Positions 33,686 through 44,860 are shown, counted from the stretch's first letter. The stretch is 64,000 bases of DNA from Camellia lanceoleosa (GCA_025200525.1 CM045758.1:60514649-60578648), one strand, 5' to 3'. Notes: a model not told the origin generated them from the sequence alone. Translations and numbers: made by a program.

Positions 33686-34440
33686 TTATGTCTCGTTAAC
33701 TTGAGCAGCCAAACTTTGATTGGGTTGGAAGTGCCAATTCCTTAAATGAAGGAGCACTATTTTTTGATGTTGTAGCAGCTTGAATGCATAGGATCCTTCA
33801 ACTGGTATCTCCCAAACCTTTTGAACTGTTTCCTTCAATGCACCATCCAATAACCATGCTGCTTCAAATTTCCCCTTACCATTCCTTTTGTGCCCTCCCA
33901 TATTTGTATTAAGAATTATAGGACTATGATCTGATTTTTGAATTGGCAATGCAGTGAAGAAAAATTCTGAAACCGCGATACCCAGCACCTTGTTACCATA
34001 GCTCTATCTAATCTTTCATAGACCCGAAATTCTTTCCTTCGGTTGTTTATTCAGGTAAAATCCCCTCCTGACTTAGCTAGATCAAGAAAATGACAAGTAT
34101 TCATAAAATGATGTAAATGATCCAAATCCCACACCTTACGTTTACAGAAACTCCTCATTTTCTTTTGATATAAAATTTGATTAAAGTCCCCAATCAATAC
34201 TACCAGTAACTTGATCCCTTGCACAAAACTTGCCAAATTATCGCAAAAGCTACCCGACAACTAGTATTTGGATGACCATATATCAACAATAGAACCCAGT
34301 TTTGGTTGGAATGTTCTTCCATCTCTAGAGCAATAGATCGATCGCATCTATAAAGCATTTTCAGACATTGTACATCATCCCACACTACCCATAACCCTCC
34401 ACTCTGTCAAACACTATCCACCCCTGTCCAAAAGCGATAC
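33686..34440 (-). pseudogene. LINE ORF2 apurinic-type endonuclease
   Basis: Pieces in order on the minus strand: LWVVWDDVQCLKML, VVLIGDFNQILYQKK (the GDFN catalytic motif), FLDLAKSGGDFTW, INNRRKEFRVYERLDRA and QKSDHSPIIL (the SDH motif). The domain nicks target DNA to prime reverse transcription. Two or more frame changes separate the pieces, so it is inactive. Confidence 0.85.
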
Positions 34441-34506
34441 TCCATTGTTAATCCTAACTATTCCAGTTTACTAGCTTCCATTTTCGTTTCAATAATAAAT
34501 AGGACA

Positions 34507-34628
34507 ACACTGATTGGCGGCCGGAAAAATTATGGCTTGAAATGCCAAAACGACGTCGTTTTGAGAGTAAAACGACGTCATTTTGACACATTCGAGCCAC
34601 AAAAATTTAGGCCACCAAACATTTTCCT
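34507..34628. mobile_element. 122-bp MITE in the LINE
   Basis: Flanked by a perfect 10-bp duplication AAATAGGACA (34,497-34,506 and 34,629-34,638). The ends form an inverted repeat of about 30 bp: TTGGCGGCCGGAAAAATTAT and TTGGTGGCCTAAATTTTTGT. The centre holds AAAACGACGTCGTTTT. A 9-10 bp duplication suggests a Mutator-type origin. Confidence 0.7.
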
Positions 34629-34749
34629 AAATAGGACATTTGACTTATATTCCTAGGCCAATATTCTAGCTGTTTGAACTGTCAGAGGGTGGCCCATCCC
34701 TATGCAGTTCTGCCTCCATATCTGATTTCCTTTTTCTGTTCCATTGTAG

Positions 34750-35431
34750 ACGACTCCCTTTGTCTCAAGCTACAACTTTCTTCTTCGATGGAGCTTCCTT
34801 AAATCTGACTAGGGATTCTTTTCTCTTCCTTGTAGCCAAACCCAATCCCCGATATTTGAGCCCACCGATACGCCTGTAGCGGTTGCTTATTCCTTTTGAA
34901 CCGTACCGACGCATATGTGTCCTCCGCCGTGCGGACTGAAATTTTCTCTTACTTGATATTCGTCGGACTCTTTCCCTCAAATGTTCAGCTTCTTCACTCA
35001 CCCGCCCGTGAATTTTCTTCACCAACCTGTCAGTCAACTCTAAAGCAACCCTCTTCTTCTGTTGAACTGTCTTTAGCTAAAGTCGCAAAATTTTGGGCTT
35101 TGCCTTATCCTTTAATATCCTCCTTATGCCAACAGGCCCTGGTCCTTTCAATTGGCTCATTGGACTTCCTAATAACATAATGCCCATTGTTTCGATCCAC
35201 ACTAAGATCCAGATCAACCCAATCTTGGGACAAATACGTGTGTTTCGGCCTAAACTTAGATCCAAACTGGTATCTTGGGTCTTGGAGTTCAATCACAATA
35301 CCCTTTAATTCAATAGTACAAGGGTCGTCAATGATTGCAACATCAAGACCAAAATTCATTATGCTCTTAGTGCCGCATTACACCAATTCTTTAATACCAT
35401 CAGAGCTTTCAATGGGTTCCCACCTACCTGT
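34750..35431 (-). pseudogene. LINE ORF1, C-terminal part
   Basis: Continues the ORF1 reading after the Copia insertion at 35,437. It includes DPRYQFGSKFRPKHTYLSQD and then a basic, Arg/Lys-rich end (RRTHMRRYGSKGISNRYRRI). Stops and frame changes are present. The assignment rests mainly on collinearity with the flanking LINE pieces. Confidence 0.6.
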
Positions 35432-35436
35432 ATCTA

Positions 35437-35713
35437 TGATGAAAGAAAGTTTAGCACAATAACAATAGGAAGCAGAAGATATAGAGAAAACAGAGAAGAT
35501 ACTTTTTTTTTTGCATTTTTATTGATAAAAAAAACGGCCTATAAATAGACTAATACGTAACTGAAATAACATGAAAAAGGCACTACCCAACAAACTCCTA
35601 TTGACTAGGCAAGCAGTAACAAACTCCTATTGACTAGGTAAACAAAAACAAACTAACTGACAATCCTAAAGACTAGGACAACCCAAACATGCAAATTACT
35701 AATTTCCTCAACA
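35437..35713 (-). repeat. 3' LTR of the full-length Copia
   Basis: Direct repeat of 39,917-40,189, begins TGTTGAGGAAAT on the minus strand. An internal pair of CAAACTCCTATTGACTAGG repeats lies at about 35,591 and 35,621. Confidence 0.95.
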
Positions 35714-35714
35714 A

Positions 35715-35724
35715 TCCCTCCTTT
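35715..35724 (-). other. Polypurine tract, full-length Copia
   Basis: AAAGGAGGGA on the minus strand, directly before the 3' LTR. Confidence 0.8.
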
Positions 35725-35992
35725 AAATTGATGTTCCAGACATAACATTCAGTTTAATAAGAGTCAAACTAGAAAATGCCATCTCTCAAATTGAATCATT
35801 TGAAGTGCAAACACCAAGTAGCTTCCTGAGCTTCTGAAATGCAGGAAATTTAAGAGGCTTTGTTAGAATATCAGCAACTTGGTCTTCACTCTTGTAGTAA
35901 ACCAGATTAATGACTCAATCATTCACGAGATTCCTCAAGAAGTGATACTTCACATCTATATATTTGCTTTGACCATGTAGGACAGGATTTTT

Positions 35993-36295
35993 TCAAAGCT
36001 TTATTGCTGAACTATTGTCGCAATAAATCTGAGTAGGCTCATCCTTCTTAAAATGCAGCTCTTTAAGAATCTTCTTTAGCCAAATAGCTTGACAAACACA
36101 AGTTGTTGTAGCAACAAATTTAGCTTTAGTGGATGATAATGTAACAATAGGTTGCTTCTTTGATGACCATGAAACAACTTCTATCCCCATCATGAAAATA
36201 TACCCATATGAGCTTTTTCGATCATCTGAATCTCCTGCATAATCACTATCAGTAAAGCCAAACATATTTGATTTTTCTCCCTTCTTGTAGAACAA
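35993..36295 (-). pseudogene. Copia RNase H
   Basis: Contains GFTDSDYAGDSDDRKSSYGY (the first catalytic Asp in the DSDYAG motif), SWSSKKQPIVTLSSTKAKF (E of STEAE changed to K) and QIYCDNSSAIKL (CDN motif). The STEAE glutamate is a catalytic residue in this family, so the enzyme is probably dead even before frame breaks are considered. Confidence 0.9.
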
Positions 36296-36321
36296 CCCAA
36301 CTCCCTAGTACCTTACAAATA

Positions 36322-36816
36322 TCAAAAAATTCTTTTTGTAGCCAAGAGATGAATCACTATTGGACACTTCATGTATCTACTAATTACATTTACATCATGC
36401 CTTGTTGTAGTCAAATACATTAGGCTTCCAACAATATACTTGTAGAGAGTGTTGTCAACCCTCTTTCCTTTATTATCTTTGTTTAGCTTCAAACCAAACT
36501 CAGATGTTGTATTTATTGGATTACAATTCTTCATCTGAAACATGTCTAATATTTCTCTCACATACTTTTTTTGAGAAATAAAAATTCCAATAGAAGATTG
36601 CAATATTTCAATGCCAAGAAAGTAACGCATCATTCCAAGATTAGACATTTCAAATTCAGTCACCATGGATTTCTTAAAACTTTCAAACATGGCTGCATTC
36701 CTTCCTGTGTAGATTAAATCGTCTACATATAAGCAAACAATGAGCATTTTCCCTCCATCCTCAAATTTTATGAAAAGTGTGTGTTCATAAGGACATTTTT
36801 GAAAACCTTTCTTCAA
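36322..36816 (-). pseudogene. Copia reverse transcriptase, C-terminal half
   Basis: Contains the YVDD catalytic box (CLYVDDLIYTG), GMMRYFLGIEI and the later YKYIVGSLMYLTTTRHDV phrase. The frame ends at 36,322, where the sequence moves into the RNase H frame. Confidence 0.9.
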
Positions 36817-36864
36817 AAAACAATTTTCTATACGATTATACCAAGCCCGTGGAGCTTGTTTTAA

Positions 36865-37389
36865 TCAATATAGAGCCTTCTTTAACCTATACACTTTTTT
36901 CTCATTGCCAAGTTTCATGTAACCAGGAGGTTGATTGATAAATACCTCTTCTTTCAAATCTCCATGGAGAAATGTTGATTTCACATCCAATTGGAAGATA
37001 GGCCATGAATTTTGAGTTTCCAATGCAATCACCAATCTGATTGTGTCATGCCTTGCAACCGGAGCAAAATTTTTTTTATAGTCAACACCCAACTCCTGGT
37101 TGTAGCCTTTGGCCACCAAGCGTGCCTTGTACTTGTCAACTTCACCATTCTCTTTTAGCTTTGTCTTGTAAACCCACTTTACACCAATTATTTTATGCCC
37201 TTTTGGAAGATCACATAGTTCCCAAGTATCATTTCTTTCAAAGGCTATAATTTCAGCATCCATAGCCTTTCTCCATTCTGATTCTTTGACAACCACTTCG
37301 AAATTGGTAAGATCACAATATGAAAACAGAGCAAAATGTGTAAGTGAGTCATCGCCTTGGTCAACTCCAGTTACCTCATAATCAGTCAT
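36865..37389 (-). pseudogene. Copia reverse transcriptase, N-terminal half
   Basis: Contains WRKAMDAEIIAFERNDTWEL, IIGVKWVYKTKLKENGEVDK, YKARLVAKGYNQ and FQLDVKSTFLHGDLKEEVFI, the RVT_2 signature; the usual LDVKSAFLNG is here LDVKSTFLHG. A frame change or stop at about 36,860 separates it from the YVDD half. Confidence 0.9.
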
Positions 37390-38280
37390 CCATGTTGGTC
37401 TTCTTCGAACACGTTGAGGCCTTTGTGATTAAGCTACAAGTGGGTTTTGATCAACTACTGGAGCATTTTGAGTGGTTTCCAGTTCTTGCTCATACTCCAT
37501 TGGTTGTTGCCCTTTCTCATCATCATCAAAATCTGTTGGAATATTTTGTTTAACACCATTTTCATTCCATGACCATGTGCCTTCTTCATCAAAAACAACA
37601 TCACGGCTGATAACAATTTTCTTGGTGCTAGGATTGTATAACTTATAAGCTTTTGACTAATCACTAACACCAAGAAAAATGTATTTTTCTCTCTTGTTAT
37701 CTAGCTTTTTCCTCTTCTCATCCGGAATATGGGCATAGGCAATACACCCAAAAATCCTGAAATGATCTACAGCAGGTTTTCTTCCACTCCATGCTTCCTC
37801 CGGTGTCATGTTTTGAACACAAGAGTGGGACTTCTATTCAATACATGAATGCACTAGTTAACTGCTTCAGGCTAGAAAATTCTTCAGAATATAACTCCTT
37901 AACAAAATGGCTTTGCACCATATTTAGAATAGTGTGATTCTTCCTCTCGCAAACTATATTTTGTTGGGGCGATAAGCTATTGTAAGTTGCCTCTTGATTT
38001 CGTAGGTCTCACAAAAATTTGCAAATTCATGTGAGTTACATTCTCCACCACAATCTGTGTGAAGAACTTTAATGGGGTTGCCAACCTCTTTCTCAATAAG
38101 CGCTTTGTAGCTTTTAAAGGCTAGAAACGCTTCAGATTTTTCTTGCAAAAAATAAACCCAGATTTTTTTACTATAATCATCAATGAAGGTAATTATATAT
38201 CTCTTACCTCCATTAGAACATAGAGTTATTGCCCGCAAATATCGGAATGAAAAAGCTCCAATGCCTTGTTCGCTCTCCAT
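37390..38280 (-). pseudogene. Copia integrase, frameshifted
   Basis: 38,280-37,954 contains KRYIITFIDDYSKKIWVYFL and VLHTDCGGECNSHEF. The preceding segment, HSDICG with the first core Asp, lies in another frame and is followed by a stop. 37,950-37,455 holds the integrase tail and the linker to RT, in pieces. It is inactive. Confidence 0.85.
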
Positions 38281-38288
38281 GATTTTCC

Positions 38289-38939
38289 TTAAGGGAATTG
38301 ATTGCGATGTTGTTTGCTAACAACACATTCTTCGCAAACTTGAGAAGGAGTTGTAATTTTAAGGAGACTTGTCACCATATGCTTCTGCTGTAACGTCTTC
38401 AATCTGCCAAAACTAAGATGCCCATAGCGAAAGTGCCATAGCCATGCTTCATCCTTCAATTCTACTGAAAAGCATGAATGATTGGTGTTGTGGAGATAAA
38501 ATGGGAACATTCGATTCGCCATCATGTTAACTTGAGCAATTAAGCCCAACTTTGCATCTTGAATCTGACATACTCCATCTTTAATAGAAATCTCATATCG
38601 CTTTTCTTGCAATTGAGCTATACTAAGCAAGTTGATCTTTAAATTTGGCACAAAAAGAACATTAGAGATAGCGTGGGTGGAATTTCCTTTGGTTTGGATT
38701 GTTACCCTTCCTTTTCCTATAATAGAAACTGTGGAATTGTCACCGAACTTCATAGTGTTGCAAAAAGATTCATCTAAGTCAGAGAATGCCTTCTTATCTC
38801 CACACATGTGGTTACGGTAGCCAATGTCTAAATACCACATGTTTGGTTGAGTTTTTTCCTTCACGTGACACACCATCAAAAGTGACACCTCTTCTTCTTT
38901 TTCTGCAAAGTTAGTTTCTTCTCCACTTTGTCTATTCAA
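38289..38939 (-). pseudogene. Copia protease and gag-pre-integrase domain
   Basis: An open 216-codon minus-strand frame. The protease site reads WYLDIGYRNHMCGDK, where the normal form is WYLDTGCSNHMCG: the D-T-G triad is D-I-G. Downstream are ISNVLFVPNLKINLLSIAQL and LWHFRYGHLSFGRLKTL, then CEECVVSKQHRNQFP of the integrase zinc-binding region. The frame stops at 38,289. Confidence 0.9.
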
Positions 38940-39832
38940 GTTAGTTTGACATTCTGACTTATAATGGCCATACCTATGATATCTGTAACATTCAACCTTG
39001 GACTTGTCTATTGACTTTGGTCTATAAGTTGTTGAGTGGTGGCCTCCTCGTCCTCTTCCTTGAAATTGACTCTCTTGATGCTAATGATTTTGTTGCCAAT
39101 GATCATTGTTGTTTTTGCCTCCTCTTCTTCGACCTCTGCCTCTTCCTTATCCTCTATCAGTTCTACTGGGTGTAGAGTGATTTCTAATAAGGCGTTCAAT
39201 GCTTGTTCTTCCTTTTCCTGTTGGTTGATTTTTTGCTCATGAACCAACAAAGAACTTTGTAAATCATCAATTAAAAGTAAACTAGCATCATTAGCTTCTT
39301 CTATAAAACAAACAATAAAATTAAATTTTGGTGTCAAGGATCGAAGAATCTTCTTAACAATAGTGACATCCTCTGTCTTGTCGCCATGGATCTGCATCTT
39401 GTTGACAATTGCCATCATTCTTGAAAAATAGTTTGTAACTAATTCTCCTGATTTCATTCAAAGCACTTCAAACTCCAAATGAAGTGCTTGAAGCTGCTGC
39501 CTCTTAGCCCTTGTTATACCTTGGTACTTCTTCTTTATGGAATCTCAAATATGCTTGGCGGTGTCCTTGCAAAGAATGGTTTCCAAGATTGAGCGATCAA
39601 TCGCTTGGAAGAGATAATTCTTTACTTTAAGATCCTTTAACCTCAGTCTTTCAAGCTCCGTATTTTCCCCATCTGTCAACACAACACCTGCTGCTGGTTC
39701 TATTATGCCAGAAACAACAATTGTCTAGTATTCATTGGACTTTAAGAAGTTCTCCATGAGCATGCTCCAATGGTCATAGTGACCATCAAAGCATGGAATA
39801 GCTGGTTGTACAAAGTTACTATCATAAGCCAT
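38940..39832 (-). pseudogene. Copia gag with premature stops
   Basis: The start is at 39,832 (MAYDSNFVQPAIPCFDGHYD). At least three in-frame stops occur before 39,457, two at places where Trp or Cys would be expected. 39,457-39,008 is then open: YFSRMMAIVNKMQIHGDK, ILRSLTPKFNFIVCFIEE and a Glu-rich segment. The knuckle near 38,990-38,945 reads CYRYHRYGHYKSEC, with the second Cys lost. It begins 84 bases after the PBS, a normal leader. Confidence 0.85.
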
Positions 39833-39904
39833 CCTTAAATGTTGCTGCACTATCCCACAAGCCCTTTTCTGTTTTCTCTCTTAACCTTAGTCTCCCCAAC
39901 CTCA

Positions 39905-39915
39905 CTCTGATACCA
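39905..39915 (-). other. Primer binding site, full-length Copia
   Basis: TGGTATCAGAG on the minus strand, one base after the LTR end, complementary to initiator tRNA-Met. Confidence 0.9.
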
Positions 39916-39916
39916 T

Positions 39917-40189
39917 TGGTGAAAGAAAGTTTAGCACAACAACAGTAGGAAGCAGAGGATATAGAGAAAACAAAGAAGATATTTTTTGTGCATTTTTATT
40001 GATAAACAAACAACTTATAAATAGACTAATACATAACTGAAATAACATGAAAAAGGCACTACCTTGCAAACTTCTATTGACTAGGTAAGCAGTAACAAAC
40101 TCCTATTGACTAGGAAAACAAAAACAAACTAACTGACAATCCTAAAGACTAGGACAACCCAAACATGCAAATTACTAATTTCCTCAATA
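39917..40189 (-). repeat. 5' LTR of the full-length Copia
   Basis: Direct repeat of 35,437-35,713; it starts TATTGAGG where the other copy has TGTTGAGG. Confidence 0.95.
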
Positions 40190-40194
40190 ATCTA

Positions 40195-40264
40195 TACCAC
40201 TATCCCTTAGCAATGATTCCCACTAATGCCACCATTCATCTATCTCAGATGCTGACAACATGAC
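40195..40264 (-). pseudogene. LINE ORF1, middle fragment between two insertions
   Basis: Seventy bases of LINE separate the Copia and the solo LTR. The minus strand reads LSASEIDEWWH, stop, WESLLRDSG and then continues across the Copia target site into DTGRWEPIESS at 35,431. Confidence 0.6.
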
Positions 40265-40630
40265 TGTAGACACCCCATTTTTAACTGCTCTTAAGACTTG
40301 GGTGCCACCAATTGATCACCCAATGATGAATTTACACGCTTGTTCAAATGTTCGATTCCTTAGCAGGAAACCTCAGTTTTGAGTCTTAGAAACCTTGTGC
40401 CTTGTTTTTGGACCAAAACAACAGTTTTTCAAGCCTGACCATCCAGAGACCTGCAGACCCACTAGTGGTTGGCCGTCCACTATTAGTGTACAATTCTCCC
40501 CTTTTAGTGGCCTGCCAGCCACTTGTGTCAAAACTAGATCTTTTTGCTAGCTATGCCAGCTGTCTCCACAGATGCATGCACTGCACCAGCTGTGTCTGTA
40601 TGGATATTTCTGAGATAGTCTCATATATTT

Positions 40631-40640
40631 CTATAAATAG
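40631..40640 (+). promoter_or_regulatory. Putative TATA box of the solo LTR
   Basis: CTATAAATAG in the same part of the LTR as the TATATAAG of the full element, followed by a CT-rich stretch. Confidence 0.45.
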
Positions 40641-42212
40641 ATGACTCCCTCTCATAATTTAGGGTTAGAAAAAATTGGAGAAGGAAAATTCCCAAAAATA
40701 TCTCTCTCTGTCTTGCAACCTACACACACTCTCTCTTTCTCTACACTTCCTAAACCTAATTTCTAAGGATCCTTGCTGAGGTTCTCAAGCTTGAATTTCA
40801 GCTCTTGAGGGTGTGGATTTGGTGGTTTACAACTAAAAGGGTTGTCCCTCTTCAAGAGGTGTAACTCTAAGCTTTTTTCCCTTATTTATTTCCATCATTT
40901 ATTGTTGTTTTTGTGCTGTTTTTTTACTTGTTTTTATGGGCTGAAACTTGTGATTTAAGGCCATTAAAGGTAGAGGGGTTGACCACCTTTCTTTGAACCT
41001 TGCTTCCTAAGCTTTCACCCTTGTGTTTCCCATCTTTTTTTGAGCTTTTTACCGCCGAATTTTAGAAGGTTTCAGAGGCAAAAATTGTGGTTTTAAGTCC
41101 CAAAAATGGAGGGGTTAGCTTCCCCTCCTTTGGCTTGTTTACTAGCTTAAATTCTCCATTATTTTAGCTTCCTCATTTAGCTACTTTTACCTCAATTCTA
41201 GCACTATGTTAGCTTAATTTAGGACTGTTTTTATGTGTTAGTTTCATTTATGCTTTGTATAGCATACTTGTAGTGTAATGGTCCTCATAGGTTTGGTGTT
41301 TTAAGCATTAGACACTAACCTATTTGAGTTGATAGCATTTATTTAGAGCTTTCCAAACTTGTGTTCATCTCTAATCATCTCTACACCTCTTTCATTTCTT
41401 GGCTTTTTCTTTACTTTGAGAGTCGTTTCAAACTAATTGTTTGTTTAAGCTCGAGATAGAGATCGTTGTGCTTAATGGCTTAATCTCTTCAGAGGTTCAT
41501 TACCAACGGCATGACATCTCTCTCTCATGCCCAAAACAACCCTTTGTTTGACACTTCTTTCCATTAGTGGACTTAATCTTCATTATTAGACTAAAAGGCT
41601 TAAGGAGTGGAAAGGTAATTAAAAGAGGTATTAAAGTTGGAATAAAATAAAGCAAGAGATAATAAAATGGTTTGGGTTCAATCTGACATTAATTGAATCC
41701 ATTGAGACTTGAGTCATTTCATACTTGTTAGTGATGAAAATGGTTTAAGAGTCAATGTCAACCATTTCCCTTGATCAATATCATGATAGGGAGGAGATTC
41801 GTGAGTCTTTCATTATGCATTTATTGAAATTGTATCCCTTGGTTTATAAGTCATCATGCAATGAAATTGCGTCGATTGATGGCTTGCGAATCGAGCCTAC
41901 TCTTTATTTAATCTGTTTGATGATAAAGAGAGACAGGGTGGACAAACTTTCCCTGAGAATGCTCTGTTTGTATTCTGTTTGTTTTCTGTTACAACAAAAG
42001 AAACCCAAAATTAGTGGCCAGCTGGCCACTTATACTGTATGGCTGTCCACCATTTCTGACCGACCGACCACCTTTTTTAGCCAGGCAGTACCATTTTTCT
42101 CTCAGAATATAGCAAAGAGTGAGGTGAAAACAGGGCAACTTTTTGACCACAAAACAGGCCTCTTTTGGCAACAAAATAAAGGCATTCTCGAAGGTTGGAG
42201 GGGAGGGGGAGG

Positions 42213-42232
42213 GAGAGAGAGAGAGAGAGAGA
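42213..42232. repeat. (GA)n microsatellite in the solo LTR
   Basis: Ten GA units following a G-rich stretch. Confidence 0.85.
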
Positions 42233-43506
42233 AACTTATGCGCATGCATAAGCCATTTCCTAATTTCTCTGGGCTCGTTAACTTGTGGACTTGTAATAGT
42301 TAATTACTTAGTTAATTAATTCCATACTGTAATTAATTAGCTAGTCTAATTCTAAATTGTATTACTTAGAATAGTTAATTAATTTTTAGTATTGTATTTA
42401 ATTAATTTGTTAGTTCCCATTTGTAATAATCAGTTAGTGTAGTTAATTTATTTCATTTGATTTGTAATAGCTAGTTAGTTAACTTAAATTAGCTAGTCCA
42501 TTTATTCGGATCCTCCTGCTTGAGGGCAAAATGTAATAATGTGTATGTCTTCCAACCCCACATCTTTCTCCCTTTTATTTACCCGCTTATGATGGATAGT
42601 GAATACATCATATTTCATTTAACATTTTTCATGCTTGCATCCATGTGTCTTGTATGCATAAAGGCTCAATTCATTATTCTAACATACATTGTCGTTTATT
42701 ACTTTTTACTTGAATACATGCTTAAACTGCATGCTATCAAGATTATTCACCTGTCATAACTAGTAACAGAGCCTATTAGTTGCATTTCGTATGTGTTGCA
42801 TTAGTCACATACATAGTTAGAGCATGCATTTTTTTAACTTTTTTCTTTTGGCTTGCCTTAGAGTACTAGGTGAACACTTATTGCTTTAGCATATCGCATG
42901 CGTGTGATTGTTGCCATGTTAAGCATGTTTTCCATGAGACTAAGTGCTTAAGTGATATATCTGTTTGAATGCCAGTGGATAAAGACTAATTGCTTAAATT
43001 GGGATATTTGATGAATGTATATATGAGATCACTTTTGAAGTGGTACATATTCAAAATAATTTTCAAACAAACATAAAATCAAATGTTTCAATTTTTGCAA
43101 ATTAGTCTATACTTGTGTGCAACACGTAGTAAAAATAACCTAATAATCGGAACAATAGCATATAATGTAAATAAGAATCACATCATGATTAATAGAGGCC
43201 GATCTTTGATCAGGCGAGCGGGGGTGGTCAATTCATGACCTTCCCCTCTGGTACCTAAGTTCCCATGCCAAGACACTTTAGTGATGACGGATAAGTGACC
43301 TTTGACACGAGTCCTGGGTTTCCTAAATTTCCCAAAAACATTTAGGTTGCGACTCTGAAATCTGGCAAAGTAGTCCATTTTTGGCATTTTTGATTCAAAA
43401 TCGATTTTTCAAAAGATTTTCCAAATTTGGACTCATGTGTGTTTATCTATTTCACATTGCACTTGTGGAATCAGATTCAGAACCACGGGAGTTCGAACTG
43501 TAGGAC

Positions 43507-44653
43507 TATCATATCCAAAAGGAGCCTGAAAAGCAAGCTACAATGACCTCATCCCTCACCTGAACTAATTGGTCCAATTGCAATGAAATATTCACTAACC
43601 ATTCAAGTTCTTCACTGTTCCATTCACCACCAAGTACAACCCCATTTTCAAGAGTCACCACAGAAGCTGTGACACTGTTTTGCCCTTCCTATAGAGCAAG
43701 TACCTCAAGACGCTTAGCATTCTCCAACCCAATATCCCAACTATGCTCTTACATTGATACAAAATCCTGTCTACTATGTCATTGATCATGAATTGGGAAG
43801 CCCAATAGAATAACAGCATTTTCCTCAGTCTCATCACATTCATGGTAGTTTCCATTGGAACCAAAAGAGGTTCTTTCCCTTGATTAACCATTGTAGAGGT
43901 TCTTCTATCTTCATGATGAGCAAAAGCCCGCACTCTGGACGTATACAATGGTTGACCTTCTTGTATGATAATGATAGTGCCCAATTGTTGATTGATCTCA
44001 TCAAGATGACGATAGATTTCTTCATGAGCAAGTTCCAGTGGTACATCACATGGGTTACTCGTTTGGTCAATCTTTCCACAATTCCGACAGATCTTAAATA
44101 TTCTTTCATATCGACATTCCATCCAGCAATCTTTCCCATCTTGGCATCTAAGAAGGAAACCACAAACAACGGGTGCCTCGGTAGGAATCTAAACTCAAAT
44201 TCTTAGAAAATAGATGTTACACAATGACGCTTCGTCATTATCCACACCAACAACTTCACATACTGCTCGTTCTAGTTGAAATCCAGCCTCCATCATGAAA
44301 CATTTAAGTGGTAACCCATGCAATTGAACCCACACCGCAAAACCTGCCACATTCATAAAATTCAAAATTAAATTGGGTAGCCAATAATCCACTATGAGAA
44401 GAGCACCTTGAACAGCACATGGGTTCTGTTCCATAACTCATTGTATATCAGCTTCATTAGCGAAACGAAAAATATAAAAGTTTCCACGTCTTCCAACCAC
44501 TTCTACCGTCCTAACAGCACCCCAATGTTTGTCAACGAAGTGTTGCATGAGGTAGGAAATAAATTGCAAGAAGCCAACAAGACAAAGTTGAATTTTCTTT
44601 TTTTTTGGGTTACACAAAATTCCTCCTCCTCGCCCACAAGTCCAAGGCAACAC
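43507..44653 (-). pseudogene. LINE ORF1, N-terminal part (DUF4283 and zinc knuckle)
   Basis: On the minus strand: GAVRTVEVVGRRGNFYIFRF, a stop, then FAVWVQLHGLPLKCFMMEAG and LERAVCEVVGVDNDEA, which match the DUF4283 domain of plant LINE ORF1. Next come RIRVEFRFLPRHPLF and YERIFKICRNCGKIDQTSNP, the CCHC-type knuckle region. Frameshifts separate the parts. ORF1 proteins bind LINE RNA. Confidence 0.85.
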
Positions 44654-44715
44654 TCCTTGCAGAGATCACTAAGGTGCCCTATTGTTTGTTCTGAGTCAGA
44701 GACTATAATCTGAGA

Positions 44716-44857
44716 ATTTGTCCCGACCTCCTAAGACAAATTTTGCTTAAGTCAAGACTCACGCAGCGGGGAAGTATTCAATCCACACCAAGTGTTGCGA
44801 TAACAATAATTTGAGACTAACCTCCTAACTAACTGTGCTACGCCCAGGAGATTGGCT
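44716..44857 (-). mobile_element. SINE-like sequence, 3' part
   Basis: Once the CACTA element and one copy of its target duplication are removed, this joins the tRNA-like part at 52,123-52,200. The minus strand then reads from the B box into CTCCTGGGCGTAGCACAGTT and GGTTAGTC..., like tRNA-derived plant SINEs. The 3' end is not precisely placed. Confidence 0.45.
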
Positions 44858-44860
44858 CAA
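44858..44860. other. Target duplication of CACTA element 1 (left)
   Basis: CAA, repeated at 52,120-52,122. Confidence 0.85.

Larger units (their letters stand above)
35437..40189 (-). mobile_element. Full-length but decayed Copia element in the LINE
   Basis: Two 273-277 bp LTRs (TGTTGAGG..TCATCA on the minus strand) are flanked by a perfect 5-bp duplication ATCTA (35,432-35,436 and 40,190-40,194). The PBS lies next to the right LTR, the polypurine tract next to the left. Domain order on the minus strand is gag, knuckle, protease, integrase, RT, RNase H, the Copia order. Every domain is present but frames are broken in several places. Confidence 0.95.
40265..43501 (+). mobile_element. Solo LTR of the long-LTR Gypsy family (3.24 kb)
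   Basis: Starts TGTAGACACC and follows the LTR at 10,536-14,593 (reverse complement) through its whole length: the CTGCAGACC/GGCCGTCC block (40,450-40,510), the TAATTAATT block (42,290-42,470), the GTCTTCCAACCCCACAT block (42,546) and the end AGTTCGAACTGT. LINE ORF1 lies on both sides. The target duplication is imperfect (ATGAC at 40,260-40,264, AGGAC at 43,502-43,506). There is no internal region, so this is an LTR-LTR recombination product. ORFs inside are not genes. Confidence 0.8.
30878..44715 (-). mobile_element. LINE (L1-type) split by several later insertions
   Basis: Minus-strand LINE pieces appear in collinear order: ORF1 start (44,653-43,507), ORF1 middle (40,264-40,195), ORF1 end (35,431-34,750), endonuclease (34,440-33,686), linker (33,604-33,317), RNase H (33,370-33,079, then 31,057-30,950) and an A-rich tail. 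Three LTR-type insertions and a MITE interrupt it, and the host sequence resumes each time. Net LINE length is about 3.7 kb. The reverse transcriptase is missing. The 5' boundary is approximate. Confidence 0.8.

Noticed and set aside
40402..42303. ORFs inside the solo LTR
   Set aside because: They are not conserved in the homologous LTR at 10,536-14,593 and have no domains.
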